Source of the DNA: Pseudomaricurvus sp033283175
GTDB taxonomy: Bacteria; Pseudomonadota; Gammaproteobacteria; Pseudomonadales; Cellvibrionaceae
Direction of reading: 5' to 3'
Length of the DNA stretch: 64,000 nt
Assembly: GCA_033283175.1 (NCBI GenBank)
Contig: JAWMQM010000001.1
Location: 1,736,001 to 1,800,000 of the forward strand
The notes beneath the pieces are model-generated. The model was not told the origin of the DNA and did not search any database. It saw nothing but the letters and a program-made list of their open reading frames with translations. The position numbers and the translations under genes were made by a program. Shown one piece after another: positions 16,208 to 24,431 of this stretch (within the stretch, counting starts at the first letter, position 1; each line of letters starts with the position of its first letter).

Positions 16208-17398
16208 TCAACCGCGGCCAAAACGCACGGAGTAGACCGGCGGGAAGTTGTGGCCGAGGCACTGCCAACTCTCGCCCCGGTCTTCAGAGAGGTAGACGTT
16301 GCCGGTGGTGCTGCCAAAGCAGAGCCGGTCGCCACTGATATCCAGGGCATGGCGCAGTACGATGTCGTAGGCGTTCTCCTGTGGCAACCCTTCGCGGAAT
16401 GCCTGCCAGGACTCTCCACCATCACTGGTGCGGGCCACATACAGGCCGCCACCGATGGTCATGCGTTCCATGTCGGAGCGGGCGGGCACCACCCAGGCGG
16501 TGCGCCCGTCCTTCTCATCGGCGGCGATGGGAAAGCCGAAATGCACACCGGCCTCCGGCACACTGACTTTCTTCCAGCTGGCGGCGCCGTCACTGCTGTA
16601 GAAGACGCCGCAGTGGTTCTGTTGCCACAGGTGATCCGGTTGGCCCGGACAGTGGGTGATAAAGTGCGGGTCGTGTCCCCAGGGCGCTTCCGGGTTGGGC
16701 AGGTAGTCCATGCGCATGCCGCGATTGCTACCGCTCCAGCTGCGACCGCCATCAGCACTGGTGATAACGCCGGCGGAGGAGGCGGCCACCTGGATGCGGT
16801 CCGGGTCGCGGGGGTCCACCACGATGGAGTGGATGCCGGGCTCGAACACACCGTAATCGATGCTGGCGGGGGTGCCGCCCCAGCAGTTGTCACTGGTGGC
16901 ATCGCCGGCAAACAGGTCGCCGCCGCGACTGTCGTGGTTCCACAGCGGGCGGTTCAGTTCCCAGCTGTCGCCGCCGTCGTCGCTGACAAACAGCCCGCCG
17001 GGAATGGTGCCGGCGTAGAGGCGGCCGGGTTGGCTGGGGGGGCCGAAGCTGATGTTCCAGATCTTGTACACCGTGGCGTCGGTGTACTCGGGCTGTCCGC
17101 TGGGGGCGTCAGGATCGAAGTCCGGTGTGGGCAGGTACTGGGTGATATAGCGCGCCCCGGCCGGGTATTTGATGGGCGGTGTCTCCTCCCAGCTACCGCC
17201 GCCGTCACGGGAGCGGGACAGCTTGGGCCCCCAGTGGCCGTGGTCCAGCGAGGCCCACAGGGTGCCGTCGCGGGGATCGCAGGCGGCGTAGCAGACCGGG
17301 ATGCCATCGTGGGCTACGGGGCGGGGGCGCCAGCCGCTGGCGGTGTGCTCCACCAGCACCGTACCCTTGCGGGTACCCAGTAGAATCAGGTTGTTCAT
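16208..17398 (-). CDS. BNR/sialidase-like beta-propeller repeat protein
   Basis: The 396-residue protein has several BNR/Asp-box repeats of the S-x-D-x-G-x-x-W type: SRSRDGGGSWEETPP, VSDDGGDSWELN, TSADGGRSWSGS, SSDGAASWKKV, RTSDGGESWQAF and LSEDRGESWQCL. The N-terminus NNLILLGTRKGTVLVEH has no signal peptide, so it is a cytoplasmic propeller of the WD40/YVTN/BNR-like class rather than a secreted sialidase; no sialidase Arg triad was recognised. GAGGGAG precedes the ATG. It is co-oriented with the MoaD-like gene. Ligand and function unknown. Confidence 0.87.
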   Translation of the reverse strand: MNNLILLGTRKGTVLVEHTASGWRPRPVAHDGIPVCYAACDPRDGTLWASLDHGHWGPKLSRSRDGGGSWEETPPIKYPAGARYITQYLPTPDFDPDAPSGQPEYTDATVYKIWNISFGPPSQPGRLYAGTIPGGLFVSDDGGDSWELNRPLWNHDSRGGDLFAGDATSDNCWGGTPASIDYGVFEPGIHSIVVDPRDPDRIQVAASSAGVITSADGGRSWSGSNRGMRMDYLPNPEAPWGHDPHFITHCPGQPDHLWQQNHCGVFYSSDGAASWKKVSVPEAGVHFGFPIAADEKDGRTAWVVPARSDMERMTIGGGLYVARTSDGGESWQAFREGLPQENAYDIVLRHALDISGDRLCFGSTTGNVYLSEDRGESWQCLGHNFPPVYSVRFGRG

Positions 17399-17472
17399 GC
17401 GCACTCCCTCGCGTCTCAGGGTGGGGCTGAAACCTGATTATAGGCGGCGACTGATCCCTGTGCCGCGGTGCT

Positions 17473-17883
17473 TCACGCCAATGGTTGCTCGGCTTCCGCC
17501 GGTTGGGAAACCTCAATAATGGAGAGTTTCTTGCGTTTGCCCGAGGGCAGGGGCCACTCAATATAACCGTTGGTTTTCAGGCCCAGCAGGGCGCTGCCCA
17601 CGGGCGACAGGACGGAGATTTTGCCCTCCTGCACACTGGCGTCCGCCGGCAGTACCAGCTGTACCCGGGTCTGCTGCCCGCTCTCCTCATCCACATAGGT
17701 GACGGTGGCGTTGAGGCAGACAACGTCCTTGCCCAGCTTGCGGCCGGGCACCACTTTTGCCCGGCTCAGTTCTTCCTCCAGGGCGGCGACGGCATCGGTG
17801 TACTCCATCCGCTCCAACAGCTTCAGCAGCAGGTTGTACTCCGACTCTTTCAGGTAAATCTGGCTGTTACGGCGCTTGCGCAT
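17473..17883 (-). CDS. GreA/GreB-family (Rnk-like) C-terminal domain protein
   Basis: The 136-residue protein has a short helical N-terminus (residues 1-45, MRKRRNSQIYLKESEYNLLL) and a FKBP-like Gre C-terminal domain with LNATVTYVDEESG, RVQLVLPADA and ISVLSPVGSALLGLK, the conserved SPVGxALLG motif. It is too short to carry a full GreA coiled coil, so it resembles Rnk, which binds RNA polymerase without cleaving transcripts, or related regulators. It lies 74 bp from the BNR gene. The role in the cell is unclear. Confidence 0.88.
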   Translation of the reverse strand: MRKRRNSQIYLKESEYNLLLKLLERMEYTDAVAALEEELSRAKVVPGRKLGKDVVCLNATVTYVDEESGQQTRVQLVLPADASVQEGKISVLSPVGSALLGLKTNGYIEWPLPSGKRKKLSIIEVSQPAEAEQPLA

Positions 17884-18522
17884 ATCCGGTACTCCACACA
17901 GGCAACGCTGAGCCGTCGGCGGGTCTTATGCGGAAGCAGGCCCGGGGCAACGGCGCAGAACAATAGGTTCAAAATGTGATGCAGAAATAAAAAACGAACG
18001 GTGTGCGGGCGGTTAAGCGAAAGGGAACTTAACCGCCACAGCGGGGAAAGGCGCAGCAGCGGCTGACCAGTTCAGCCGTGGCGCAGGGAAGATGTTGGTT
18101 CGGGTAAGCGTTCATGGCGGCAATATAGCAGGATGCGGTGGGACTGCAAGATGGTGGTTCCGTAGGGGGGGGGCAATTGCTCTGCGGGTGAAAGAGGTGG
18201 CGCCCTCAAAAGGCTCGCCCGGAGGACCGGGCTCCTACATCCGGGGCCGGGTTGCAGCGATCGGAGCCGTGATCCCACACCGGGGGCCGTGATCCTTCGC
18301 CGGGTAATTGCTCCCGTAGGAGCGCAGTCCCCTGCGCGATCTTTTAAAAGCGGGAGAAAGCGGTGGCTCTCTCAAAAGGCTCGCCCGGAGGGCCGGGCTC
18401 CTGCATCCGGGGCCGGGTTACCGCGATTGGAGCCGTGATCCCACACCGGGGGAATTCACCTTATCCCCTGCGAGATCTTTGGGGGCGGGGGCCAAGCCTG
18501 AATCGGTAGCTGGTCTCAAGCC
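17884..18522. repeat. Gene-free stretch with REP-like and long direct repeats
   Basis: No gene was seen in these 639 bases. A 92-bp segment occurs twice in direct orientation, at 18195-18286 and 18361-18452, sharing CTCAAAAGGCTCGCCCGGAG and GAGCCGTGATCCCACACCGG. Between them, GTAGGAGCGCAGTCCCCTGC (18316-18335) followed by GCGATCTTTTAAAA is a REP-type hairpin of the same family as those at 61676-61783. The repeats are GC-rich and hairpin-forming and probably noncoding. Confidence 0.8.
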
Positions 18523-19815
18523 TCAGCCATCCTGCCCCAACTTCTTGATCAGCGTCTCCATATCCGATTTCTCCCACAGGTTGAGGAACACCGTCAGGAT
18601 CAGCAGCTGGGAGCGGGCGCGCTCGCTCTGCTGCACCAGCGGGTCAAAGCGGTTGCGGGCAGTGGCCACGTCCGGCGCGTATTTCAGGATCAGGTAGGGG
18701 GCGTCCAGCATCCACGCCAGGCCCATCATGGCGACATAGGCGAGCAGGTGCTGGTGCAGCTGCCCGATTTCCAGCGCCGGCCCGCCGGCGTCGGCAAACT
18801 CCTGCACAAACAGTTGCAGCAGATGTTGCAGGTGGTCGTCCCACAATTCCGGCTCCGCGGCACTGAGACAGCCCCACAGCGCCATGGCCACATTCATTTG
18901 GCTGACATTGCCCCAGTCCATCAGGCCGCACTGCAGCAGCTGCTGCGCGTCTTTCCAGAACCAGGCGTTGTCCACGTGGGCGTTCCAGTGGCAGAGGGCA
19001 ATCATGTCGGGCTGGCTGCGCAGCAGCTGGTGCACCTGCGGTAGCTTGGCCTGAAAGCGCGGTGCCTCATCGGCGAGACGGGAGAGAAACGCTGCAGAGC
19101 TCAGGTGCGCAGGTATCAGTTGCGGATGCTTTTGCACAAACTCGGTGTAGCGAGCGACTTTTTTGCGGATCTCTTCCGGGGTGTAGGGCGCCCGTTGACT
19201 GACCACCAGTTTGTCCGGGTCAAAGGGGAAGTAGTCTTCCACCAGGTCTGGCAGTTTGCCGGCCTTGTGGGTGCCGGCCAGGCGCGCCAGCGCCCGGATC
19301 AGGGCCTCGTAGTGGGCCAGGGGCTCCGGCATCAGGAAATCCTGGCTCTTGGGGTAGTGGGGTTCTACGCCATCACAGTCGTAAGGAATACGTTGGGTGA
19401 TGAGGATACCGGTGCCGCTGTGGTGATGAAAATCAGAGAAGTAGCAAACCGGCACCTGAATGGGGAAGTCGGGGTCGCGGGAGAGTAGTGCGAAGTGTAC
19501 CTCCAGCTCCATCTGCACCCGCGCGGCATCGCGGTGGGCGTCAGCAAAATCGCGGGAGAACTTTACAAACAGCTGCTGGTGCAGGTGCGGCAGCGGCTGC
19601 TGGTAGTTCACCGCCAGCAGCAGTTTGCGCCCGGTGCTGCCGCCTTCGACCTCACGGCATTCGGTGATGGCAGTGACGGCATTGTTGCTGTCGATAATAC
19701 CGCTGGCGCGAAAGGCGCGGGTGAGGAAGTCGCAACCGCCGGCGGCCAGGGCGTCGCTGTGGGCGGGAATATCGAGGCCGAGGCTGTCGCCCCGTACCCA
19801 ATCGAGTCTGGTCAT
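18523..19815 (-). CDS. APH-like phosphotransferase family protein of unknown substrate
   Basis: The 430-residue protein carries an APH-like core: FVKFSRDFADAHRD (nucleotide-binding region), LITQRIPYDCDGVEPHYPKS, MIALCHWNAHVDNAWFW (catalytic loop where HxDxxxxN is replaced by HWNAHVDN) and CGLMDWGNVSQMN (metal-binding DW). It belongs to the wider kinase-like group found near fatty-acid and sterol genes. It is longer than typical APH kinases (about 300-350). The catalytic loop keeps His, Asp and Asn, but spacing is altered and activity is uncertain. Its neighbours (VOC, LLM flavin enzyme) suggest catabolism of an uncommon carbon source. Confidence 0.75.
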   Translation of the reverse strand: MTRLDWVRGDSLGLDIPAHSDALAAGGCDFLTRAFRASGIIDSNNAVTAITECREVEGGSTGRKLLLAVNYQQPLPHLHQQLFVKFSRDFADAHRDAARVQMELEVHFALLSRDPDFPIQVPVCYFSDFHHHSGTGILITQRIPYDCDGVEPHYPKSQDFLMPEPLAHYEALIRALARLAGTHKAGKLPDLVEDYFPFDPDKLVVSQRAPYTPEEIRKKVARYTEFVQKHPQLIPAHLSSAAFLSRLADEAPRFQAKLPQVHQLLRSQPDMIALCHWNAHVDNAWFWKDAQQLLQCGLMDWGNVSQMNVAMALWGCLSAAEPELWDDHLQHLLQLFVQEFADAGGPALEIGQLHQHLLAYVAMMGLAWMLDAPYLILKYAPDVATARNRFDPLVQQSERARSQLLILTVFLNLWEKSDMETLIKKLGQDG

Positions 19816-19968
19816 GCAGGCTGCTCTGTTATCTGTTCTGTGAGATGGCCGTCGCGGTGGCGGTGTCCGGGCGTGCGGCGTAATGTCGTGCTGTCTTTAT
19901 AACACGGCTCGGGCCGAGAGAATGGTCAGGCTATGGTTGTAATGTGACAGGCGGGAAATTGGGTGGTG

Positions 19969-20364
19969 TTAGAGCTGGTAGAGCTCCAGTGGCAGGCCGT
20001 CCGGGTCGGCGATAAAGGTAAAGCGTTTGCCGGTGTACTCATCTACCCTTATGGGCTCGGCATCGCAGCCGTGGGCAGCCAGTGCATCAATCGCGGCATC
20101 GAGATCGGTGACGCTGAACGCCAGGTGGCGTAAACCGCAGGCCTCCGGCCGCGAGGGGCGCGCCGGTGGGGCGGGAAAGGAGAAGAGCTCTATGCGGGTG
20201 CCATCAGGCAACCCCAGGTCCAGTTTCCAGGAGTCCCGCAGGGGGCGATAATTTTCGGCAATCACCTTCAGCCCCAGCACGCTGGTGTAGAAGTATCTCG
20301 ACACAGGGTAGTCCGAGCAGATGATGGCCGTGTGGTGAGTTCCCTGCAGTATGGGCCTGGTCAT
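19969..20364 (-). CDS. gloA2: VOC family protein, YaeR/GloA2-like
   Basis: The 131-residue protein has one vicinal-oxygen-chelate domain of two beta-alpha-beta-beta-beta units: THHTAIICSDYPVSRYFYTS then VLGLKVIAENYR, and GLRHLAFSVTDLDAAIDAL with FIADPDGLPLELYQL. The metal ligands expected from the YaeR subgroup (His10, Glu59 in RIELFSF, His81 in LRHLAF, Glu in LELYQL) are present. Members are glyoxalase-like metalloenzymes without a firm substrate. It lies 48 bp from the next VOC gene in the same direction and may share its transcript. Confidence 0.88.
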   Translation of the reverse strand: MTRPILQGTHHTAIICSDYPVSRYFYTSVLGLKVIAENYRPLRDSWKLDLGLPDGTRIELFSFPAPPARPSRPEACGLRHLAFSVTDLDAAIDALAAHGCDAEPIRVDEYTGKRFTFIADPDGLPLELYQL

Positions 20365-20412
20365 GGCGAAAATGTTATCCGTGAGCTGTCAGTATGGGGT
20401 GTGGGGCAAGGG

Positions 20413-20907
20413 TTACAGCCGGCGCACCGGTTTCTGTTTCAGGGATGGCAGGTCTTCCAGTTCGAAGCCCTGCTCCAGGGTTTCCTGCAGTTCGATGATG
20501 TTGCCCTCGGGGTCGCGACCGTAGATGGATTTCACCGGACCCATATTGACCGGCTGCGGCTGGCCGAAGCTCATACCCAGTACCCGCAAGCGCTCCATCT
20601 CTCCCTCTATGCCCACCACATCGACACAGAAATGGGTGTAGCCTTTGTCGTGGGGGCCCTTGGGGTGGCGGCTGTCGGGTGCCGGTTGCGCGTACTCAAA
20701 CAGTTCCATATAGCAGTTGCCGGAACGCAGCAGGCAACAGCGGCCGGCGGTGTTGTGAAGGTTAACCGCGGCGTCGAAGTTGGCGTCCTGTTGCCAGCGA
20801 TAGGGATCGCTGAAGCAGGTAAAGCCGAAGGCATTGCGGTAGAAGCGCGTCATGCGTTCGAGATCGTGTACATGTACCGCTATGTGGTGAATGCCCCGTA
20901 TCATCAT
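20413..20907 (-). CDS. VOC family (glyoxalase/dioxygenase-like) protein
   Basis: The 164-residue protein begins MMIRGIHHIAVHVHDLERMT, with the first metal-binding His of the vicinal oxygen chelate fold. CYMELFEYAQP and KGYTHFCVDVVGIEGEMERL give further Glu and His ligands, and DPEGNIIELQETLEQGF gives the last Glu. The frame is open further upstream, but that part encodes three SIKTV/GIKTV-like repeats made by a DNA repeat, so the ATG at 20907 is the likely start. It is divergent from the LLM flavin enzyme gene and may act on the same compound. Substrate unknown. Confidence 0.85.
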   Translation of the reverse strand: MMIRGIHHIAVHVHDLERMTRFYRNAFGFTCFSDPYRWQQDANFDAAVNLHNTAGRCCLLRSGNCYMELFEYAQPAPDSRHPKGPHDKGYTHFCVDVVGIEGEMERLRVLGMSFGQPQPVNMGPVKSIYGRDPEGNIIELQETLEQGFELEDLPSLKQKPVRRL

Positions 20908-20965
20908 CTGCTTCCCTGGCTGTCTGAAAAACCGTGTTGCATTAATGCAACAGATTCGGAACGTT

Positions 20966-21028
20966 ACTGTTTTTATACTGGAGCCTACTGTTTTTATACC
21001 CGAGCTTACCGTTTTTATACTAGCAGCT
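20966..21028 (+). repeat. Three tandem 21-bp repeats in a divergent promoter
   Basis: ACTGTTTTTATACTGGAGCCT (20966-20986), ACTGTTTTTATACCCGAGCTT (20987-21007) and ACCGTTTTTATACTAGCAGCT (21008-21028) are consecutive copies sharing A-C-[TC]-G-TTTTTATAC. They lie between the VOC gene and the LLM gene. A 21-bp period is two helical turns, which would put bound proteins on the same face of the DNA. Confidence 0.85.
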
Positions 21029-21090
21029 GCCGCCGATTTCACCGCCCCGGCTACTGATCATAACGTTAATAATAAATCAGGAATTGCAAC

Positions 21091-22002
21091 ATGAAGTTTT
21101 GTCTCTACATTCCCGTTGGCAATGTGGCGCCCGGACAATTCCAGTCGCTGGATGCAGTACAGGAGATGACAACAGCTCTGGAAGCCGCCGGGATCGATGG
21201 CTGCTGCGTCACCGATCACCCGGCACCGGCGTCGGAGTGGCTGCACGCCAATGGTCACGACGCCCTGGACCCGTTCACGGCACTGGCCTTTATTGCTGCC
21301 CACAGCCGCACACTGCAGTTGCTCACCAACATTGTGGTATTGCCCTACCGTAATCCGTTTATTACCGCCAAGGCGGCGACCACACTGCAGGTGCTTTCCG
21401 GCGGGCGTTTTATCATGGGTATCGGCTCCGGTTACCAGAAAGCGGAGTTCGAAGCGCTGGGGGTGGATTTCCACAAGCGTGGAAAACTCACTGACGAGGC
21501 GCTGGAGACCATTCGTGAGATCTGGCGTGGTGGCAGTGTGGTGAAAAGCGGCATGGGCTTTGAGGCCCGTGGCAACGAGCCCAGACCGGCACCCGATCCG
21601 GCGCCGAAGATCTGGATTGGTGGCAGCAGCGACAAGGCCCTGCAGCGTGCCGTGATGCAGGGGGATGGCTGGTGTCCGTTTTTTGCCATTGCCCGTCACA
21701 GCAAACTCAACCAGGACTCCGGTATTCAGTCGGTGGCGGACCTGCAACAGAAGATTGCATGGATAGCAGAGCAGCGCGAGGGGCAACAGAGACCGGCGGC
21801 GTTTGATGTGAATATTGCCATCAGTTCAACTGATAACTTCACCCATCGCAGTCGCGCCGAGGCGGAACGTTTCCTTGATGACGTGGCGCAACTGCAGGAA
21901 GCCGGTGTGAACTGGGTGACGGTCAAGCTGTTGCACCCGGATCGTCGTGCGTATCTCGATAACGTGCAGTGGTTCAGTGAAGAGGTGGTGCGTAAACTCT
22001 GA
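21091..22002 (+). CDS. LLM-class flavin-dependent oxidoreductase
   Basis: The 303-residue protein is a luciferase-like TIM-barrel enzyme (F420- or FMN-dependent monooxygenase/reductase family). Supporting segments are MKFCLYIPVGNVAPGQF, VTDHPAPASEW, TALAFIAAHSRTLQLLTNIV, LPYRNPFITAKAATTLQVLS, GGRFIMGIGSGYQKAEFEAL GV and WIGGSSDKALQRAV. The GxGxGY segment and the LPYRNP loop are typical of the F420-like branch, but flavin choice cannot be read from sequence alone. ATCAGGA precedes the ATG at good spacing. It may form a divergent unit with the VOC gene. Confidence 0.9.
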   Translation: MKFCLYIPVGNVAPGQFQSLDAVQEMTTALEAAGIDGCCVTDHPAPASEWLHANGHDALDPFTALAFIAAHSRTLQLLTNIVVLPYRNPFITAKAATTLQVLSGGRFIMGIGSGYQKAEFEALGVDFHKRGKLTDEALETIREIWRGGSVVKSGMGFEARGNEPRPAPDPAPKIWIGGSSDKALQRAVMQGDGWCPFFAIARHSKLNQDSGIQSVADLQQKIAWIAEQREGQQRPAAFDVNIAISSTDNFTHRSRAEAERFLDDVAQLQEAGVNWVTVKLLHPDRRAYLDNVQWFSEEVVRKL

Positions 22003-22024
22003 TCCTTGCTTTACAGCCCCTGCT

Positions 22025-22798
22025 TTACAGACAGTCGGGCAGGTCGGCAAAGGAGTCCAGCAACAGGTCAGGTGTCACGGCAGATGCATCAGCCTGGGCC
22101 TGTCGGTACTTACCGGTTTTAACCAGCGCCCCGCGTATGCCACAGCGCTGGGCGCCGCCCACATCGGACTCGATATCATCACCAATCATCAGCACCTGTT
22201 CCGCAGTGCACTGCAGCGCTTGCAGGGCTGTGTCAAAAAAAGCCGGTGATGGCTTGCCAATCACCGTGGCAGTAACGCCGGTGACATATTCGATGCCCGC
22301 CACGAACGCACCGATATCCACCTGCAACCCCTCTTCGGTCTGCCAGAAGCGCCCCTTGTGCAAGGCAATCAGCTCGGCGCCATCCATCACCTGCCGCGCC
22401 AGATGATTGACCAGTTCATAACTCCAGTTGGGACCTATGTCGCCGATCACAATGGCATCCGGTGTCTCCGTATCGCTGTCAAAGCCGGCAAACTCCGCGC
22501 GAATGGTATCGCCAACCACGCAATGGCAGCTGTGGTGATTCTGCTGCTGCAGGTAAGCGGCTGTCGCTGCCGGGGTGCTGAGAATCGACGGCGCCTGAAT
22601 GTTGAAGCCCATGGCTTGTAATTTGGCGGCCATCTGTTCCCGGGACTGGGTGGTGGTATTGGTGACAAAGCGATACGGGAGACCACGATCGGCCAGCAGC
22701 TGGATGGTATCGGCGGCGCCGGCTATAGCGTGGTCACCCACATACAGTACACCATCAATATCGATCAGCAGTCCGTGTAGATTAGGCAGGGCACTCAT
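22025..22798 (-). CDS. HAD-superfamily IIA hydrolase (NagD/HDHD2-like)
   Basis: The roughly 257-residue phosphatase has the HAD motifs: GLLIDIDGVLYVGD (motif I, nucleophile Asp), FVTNTTTQSREQ (motif II Thr), KPSPAFFDTALQ (motif III Lys) and VLMIGDDIESDVGGAQRCGI (motif IV, two Asp). The pattern and the C2 cap place it in subfamily IIA with NagD and HDHD2. GGAGG lies upstream of the chosen ATG (MSALPNL), while the frame is open 79 codons further. It is 22 bp from the convergent LLM gene end. A 2-phosphoglycolate- or sugar-phosphate-type substrate is likely but unproven. Confidence 0.92.
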   Translation of the reverse strand: MSALPNLHGLLIDIDGVLYVGDHAIAGAADTIQLLADRGLPYRFVTNTTTQSREQMAAKLQAMGFNIQAPSILSTPAATAAYLQQQNHHSCHCVVGDTIRAEFAGFDSDTETPDAIVIGDIGPNWSYELVNHLARQVMDGAELIALHKGRFWQTEEGLQVDIGAFVAGIEYVTGVTATVIGKPSPAFFDTALQALQCTAEQVLMIGDDIESDVGGAQRCGIRGALVKTGKYRQAQADASAVTPDLLLDSFADLPDCL

Positions 22799-22844
22799 AC
22801 CGGGTGTTTCCTCCGGGTGGGCAGAAAAGATAGGCAGCAGCTGA

Positions 22845-23447
22845 TTAACCGAAAATGGCGTCGGCCAGTGCGTACAGGGCCCTGCCGATACGCTCAAAAA
22901 AGCCGGGTTTAGCGGGGGGATTGTTGGCGTGTTCCTCAATCTCCCGGGCTGCGGCTTTGGCCTTGCGTACGCCGGAGCCGTCCTGTCGCTCGATCTCTTC
23001 GCTGACGCCTTCCAGTGCCCGCGTCGATGATTCAAACATATCCCGCGTCCACAGGACGTTATCCACTACGCGGCGGTGTTTATCCGGCAGGGGGATACGA
23101 CGCAGGGCATCTGGCAGGGCGTCGCGCTCCTGTGCCCAGATGGCGGGGCCGCGGCTGCCGGCGCCCAGGGTGGCCAACTGGTTCGAGAGGTCGAGCAGGG
23201 GTACCAGCTGCTCAGCAGTGTCAGCGTCTATCCGCATTGCGGGTGCTGCCAGTGACTGTACCACCTCAAGGCTTTCACAGTCCGGCAGCAGCCCCAGGCC
23301 AGTGAGCAGTGTCTGCAGCAGCGATTTTCCTTCGGCCTGCAGGGCGGGCACTGCACCTTCGCTCAGTGCCCGGATGCCGTCGGCATGGGTGGCAAGGCGG
23401 TTGGCAAACTGGTGGGTAGCCGTAATCCATTCATCGGTGGGGCTCAT
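22845..23447 (-). CDS. Hypothetical protein upstream of the HAD hydrolase
   Basis: The 200-residue product begins MSPTDEWITATHQFANRLAT and is largely helical, rich in Ala, Leu and Arg. The C-terminus NPPAKPGFFERIGRALYALA DAIFG has a Pro-rich linker and an amphipathic helix. No family was recognised. A GGATCC-GGAGG-like stretch precedes the ATG, and the gene ends 46 bp before the HAD hydrolase, so the two are probably co-transcribed. The overlapping plus-strand frame is long but Ser/Arg-rich and lacks a start context, so the minus strand is preferred. Confidence 0.65.
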   Translation of the reverse strand: MSPTDEWITATHQFANRLATHADGIRALSEGAVPALQAEGKSLLQTLLTGLGLLPDCESLEVVQSLAAPAMRIDADTAEQLVPLLDLSNQLATLGAGSRGPAIWAQERDALPDALRRIPLPDKHRRVVDNVLWTRDMFESSTRALEGVSEEIERQDGSGVRKAKAAAREIEEHANNPPAKPGFFERIGRALYALADAIFG

Positions 23448-23703
23448 GGGATCCTCCGGACAGGGGTTGGCACCCCGGGGCTGACGAGCGACTACCCTTA
23501 AGCATAGTCAAGCAGGCGCAGGGAGCCAGAGGCCCTGAGATGGATGGCGTGTTTGCCGATGACTGGCTGCCTTGGTGAAGGTGTATATGCTTCCGGACAT
23601 CGGTATTGGATATTGGTCAGGGTTCTGGTGATCGGACTAATGTTGGTGTTTAACTGGGATGTGATAATCCGCCTATAAAAACTCAATAATCAGGACAAGA
23701 GTC

Positions 23704-23985
23704 ATGGGAAATTTCCGTGTTTTCCGCACCCCCTGCGCGTCGCTTCGGATGTGCATCCAGTCAGCGGCCTCTGTTGCCACGGTTCGGGTGCATTGGCCAC
23801 CGCTGCTGCTCCTGAAGGCAGCCTGGTGGCGCCCGGTGCAGTGACCAAGGAGGCCTTCTCCCCACCGCTGCGTGAGCCGGCGGAAAACAACCTCTACTGG
23901 GGGGACCTGCACCTCCATACCCGGCTCTCTGCCGACGCCTACATCAACGGCGCCCGCCGTATCGGCCAGGAAGAGGCCTGCCGCT
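23704..23985 (+). pseudogene. Remnant of a DUF3604 protein (N-terminus)
   Basis: One plus-strand frame reads REPAENNLYWGDLHLHTRLS then ADAYINGARRIGQEEACRF. YWGDLHLHT is the metal-binding DLHxHT motif at the start of DUF3604 proteins, normally 600 residues or more. The reading frame of a possible signal peptide start (ATG at 23704) differs, and the match stops abruptly near 23985 where a HupE-like sequence takes over. The gene is therefore truncated and frameshifted. Confidence 0.72.
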
Positions 23986-24004
23986 TTCGGCCAGAACAAC
24001 AGTC

Positions 24005-24312
24005 TGATGTGGCGCCGGCCATGGCAGGTGGCGACCCTGTTTGGTCTGTTGCACGGATTGGGGTTCGCCGGTGCGCTGCGGGAAATCGGCTTGCCGGAGT
24101 ATGAGCTGCCGCTGCTGGCGTTTAACCTTGGTATCGAGGCCGGTCAGTTACTGTTTGTGCTGACGATGGTGTTGTTGGCCAGGTGTGTGTGCCGGGCGGC
24201 CGACAAGCTGTCGGCGGGTATACTTGCCAGCGTCACCGGTGGCAGCTGGCTCTCGTGGCCCAATGGTGTGATTGCCAGTGTCTGGTTTGTGGGCCGGTTA
24301 TTTAGTCTTTAG
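24005..24312 (+). pseudogene. Remnant of a HupE/UreJ-family membrane protein (C-terminus)
   Basis: Another plus-strand frame reads RRPWQVATLFGLLHGLGFAG then ALREIGLPEYELPLLAFNLG, followed by EAGQLLFVLTMVLLA. The FGLLHGLGFA and FNLGIE(A)GQL motifs are the signature of HupE/UreJ-type nickel transporters, here limited to the last 100 residues with no signal peptide or N-terminal His motif. It is joined to the DUF3604 remnant, which is normally a separate neighbouring gene. A deletion between the two is the simplest explanation. Confidence 0.75.
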
Positions 24313-24362
24313 GAAAGTGAGACTTTAGGACGGTAAGTCTGCAGGAGCGCGAGCCTGCAGGA

Positions 24363-24390
24363 AGGCGGGCTTTGTAGCCCGCCTGTTTAA
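24363..24390 (+). terminator. Rho-independent terminator
   Basis: AGGCGGGCT-TTGT-AGCCCGCCT forms a 9-bp stem with a 4-nt loop followed by GTTTAA. It lies after the HupE remnant and before the convergent lipoprotein gene. A partial repeat (GCAGGAGCGCGAGCCTGCAG) sits just upstream. Confidence 0.75.
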
Positions 24391-24431
24391 CCCACCCGGG
24401 ATCGAGCGCCACAGGTGTTACTGCAATCTGG

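Noticed and set aside
16145..17383. Plus-strand frame opposite the BNR-repeat gene
   Set aside because: Low-complexity Ala/Gly/Val product without motifs; the minus strand has clear BNR repeats and a ribosome site.
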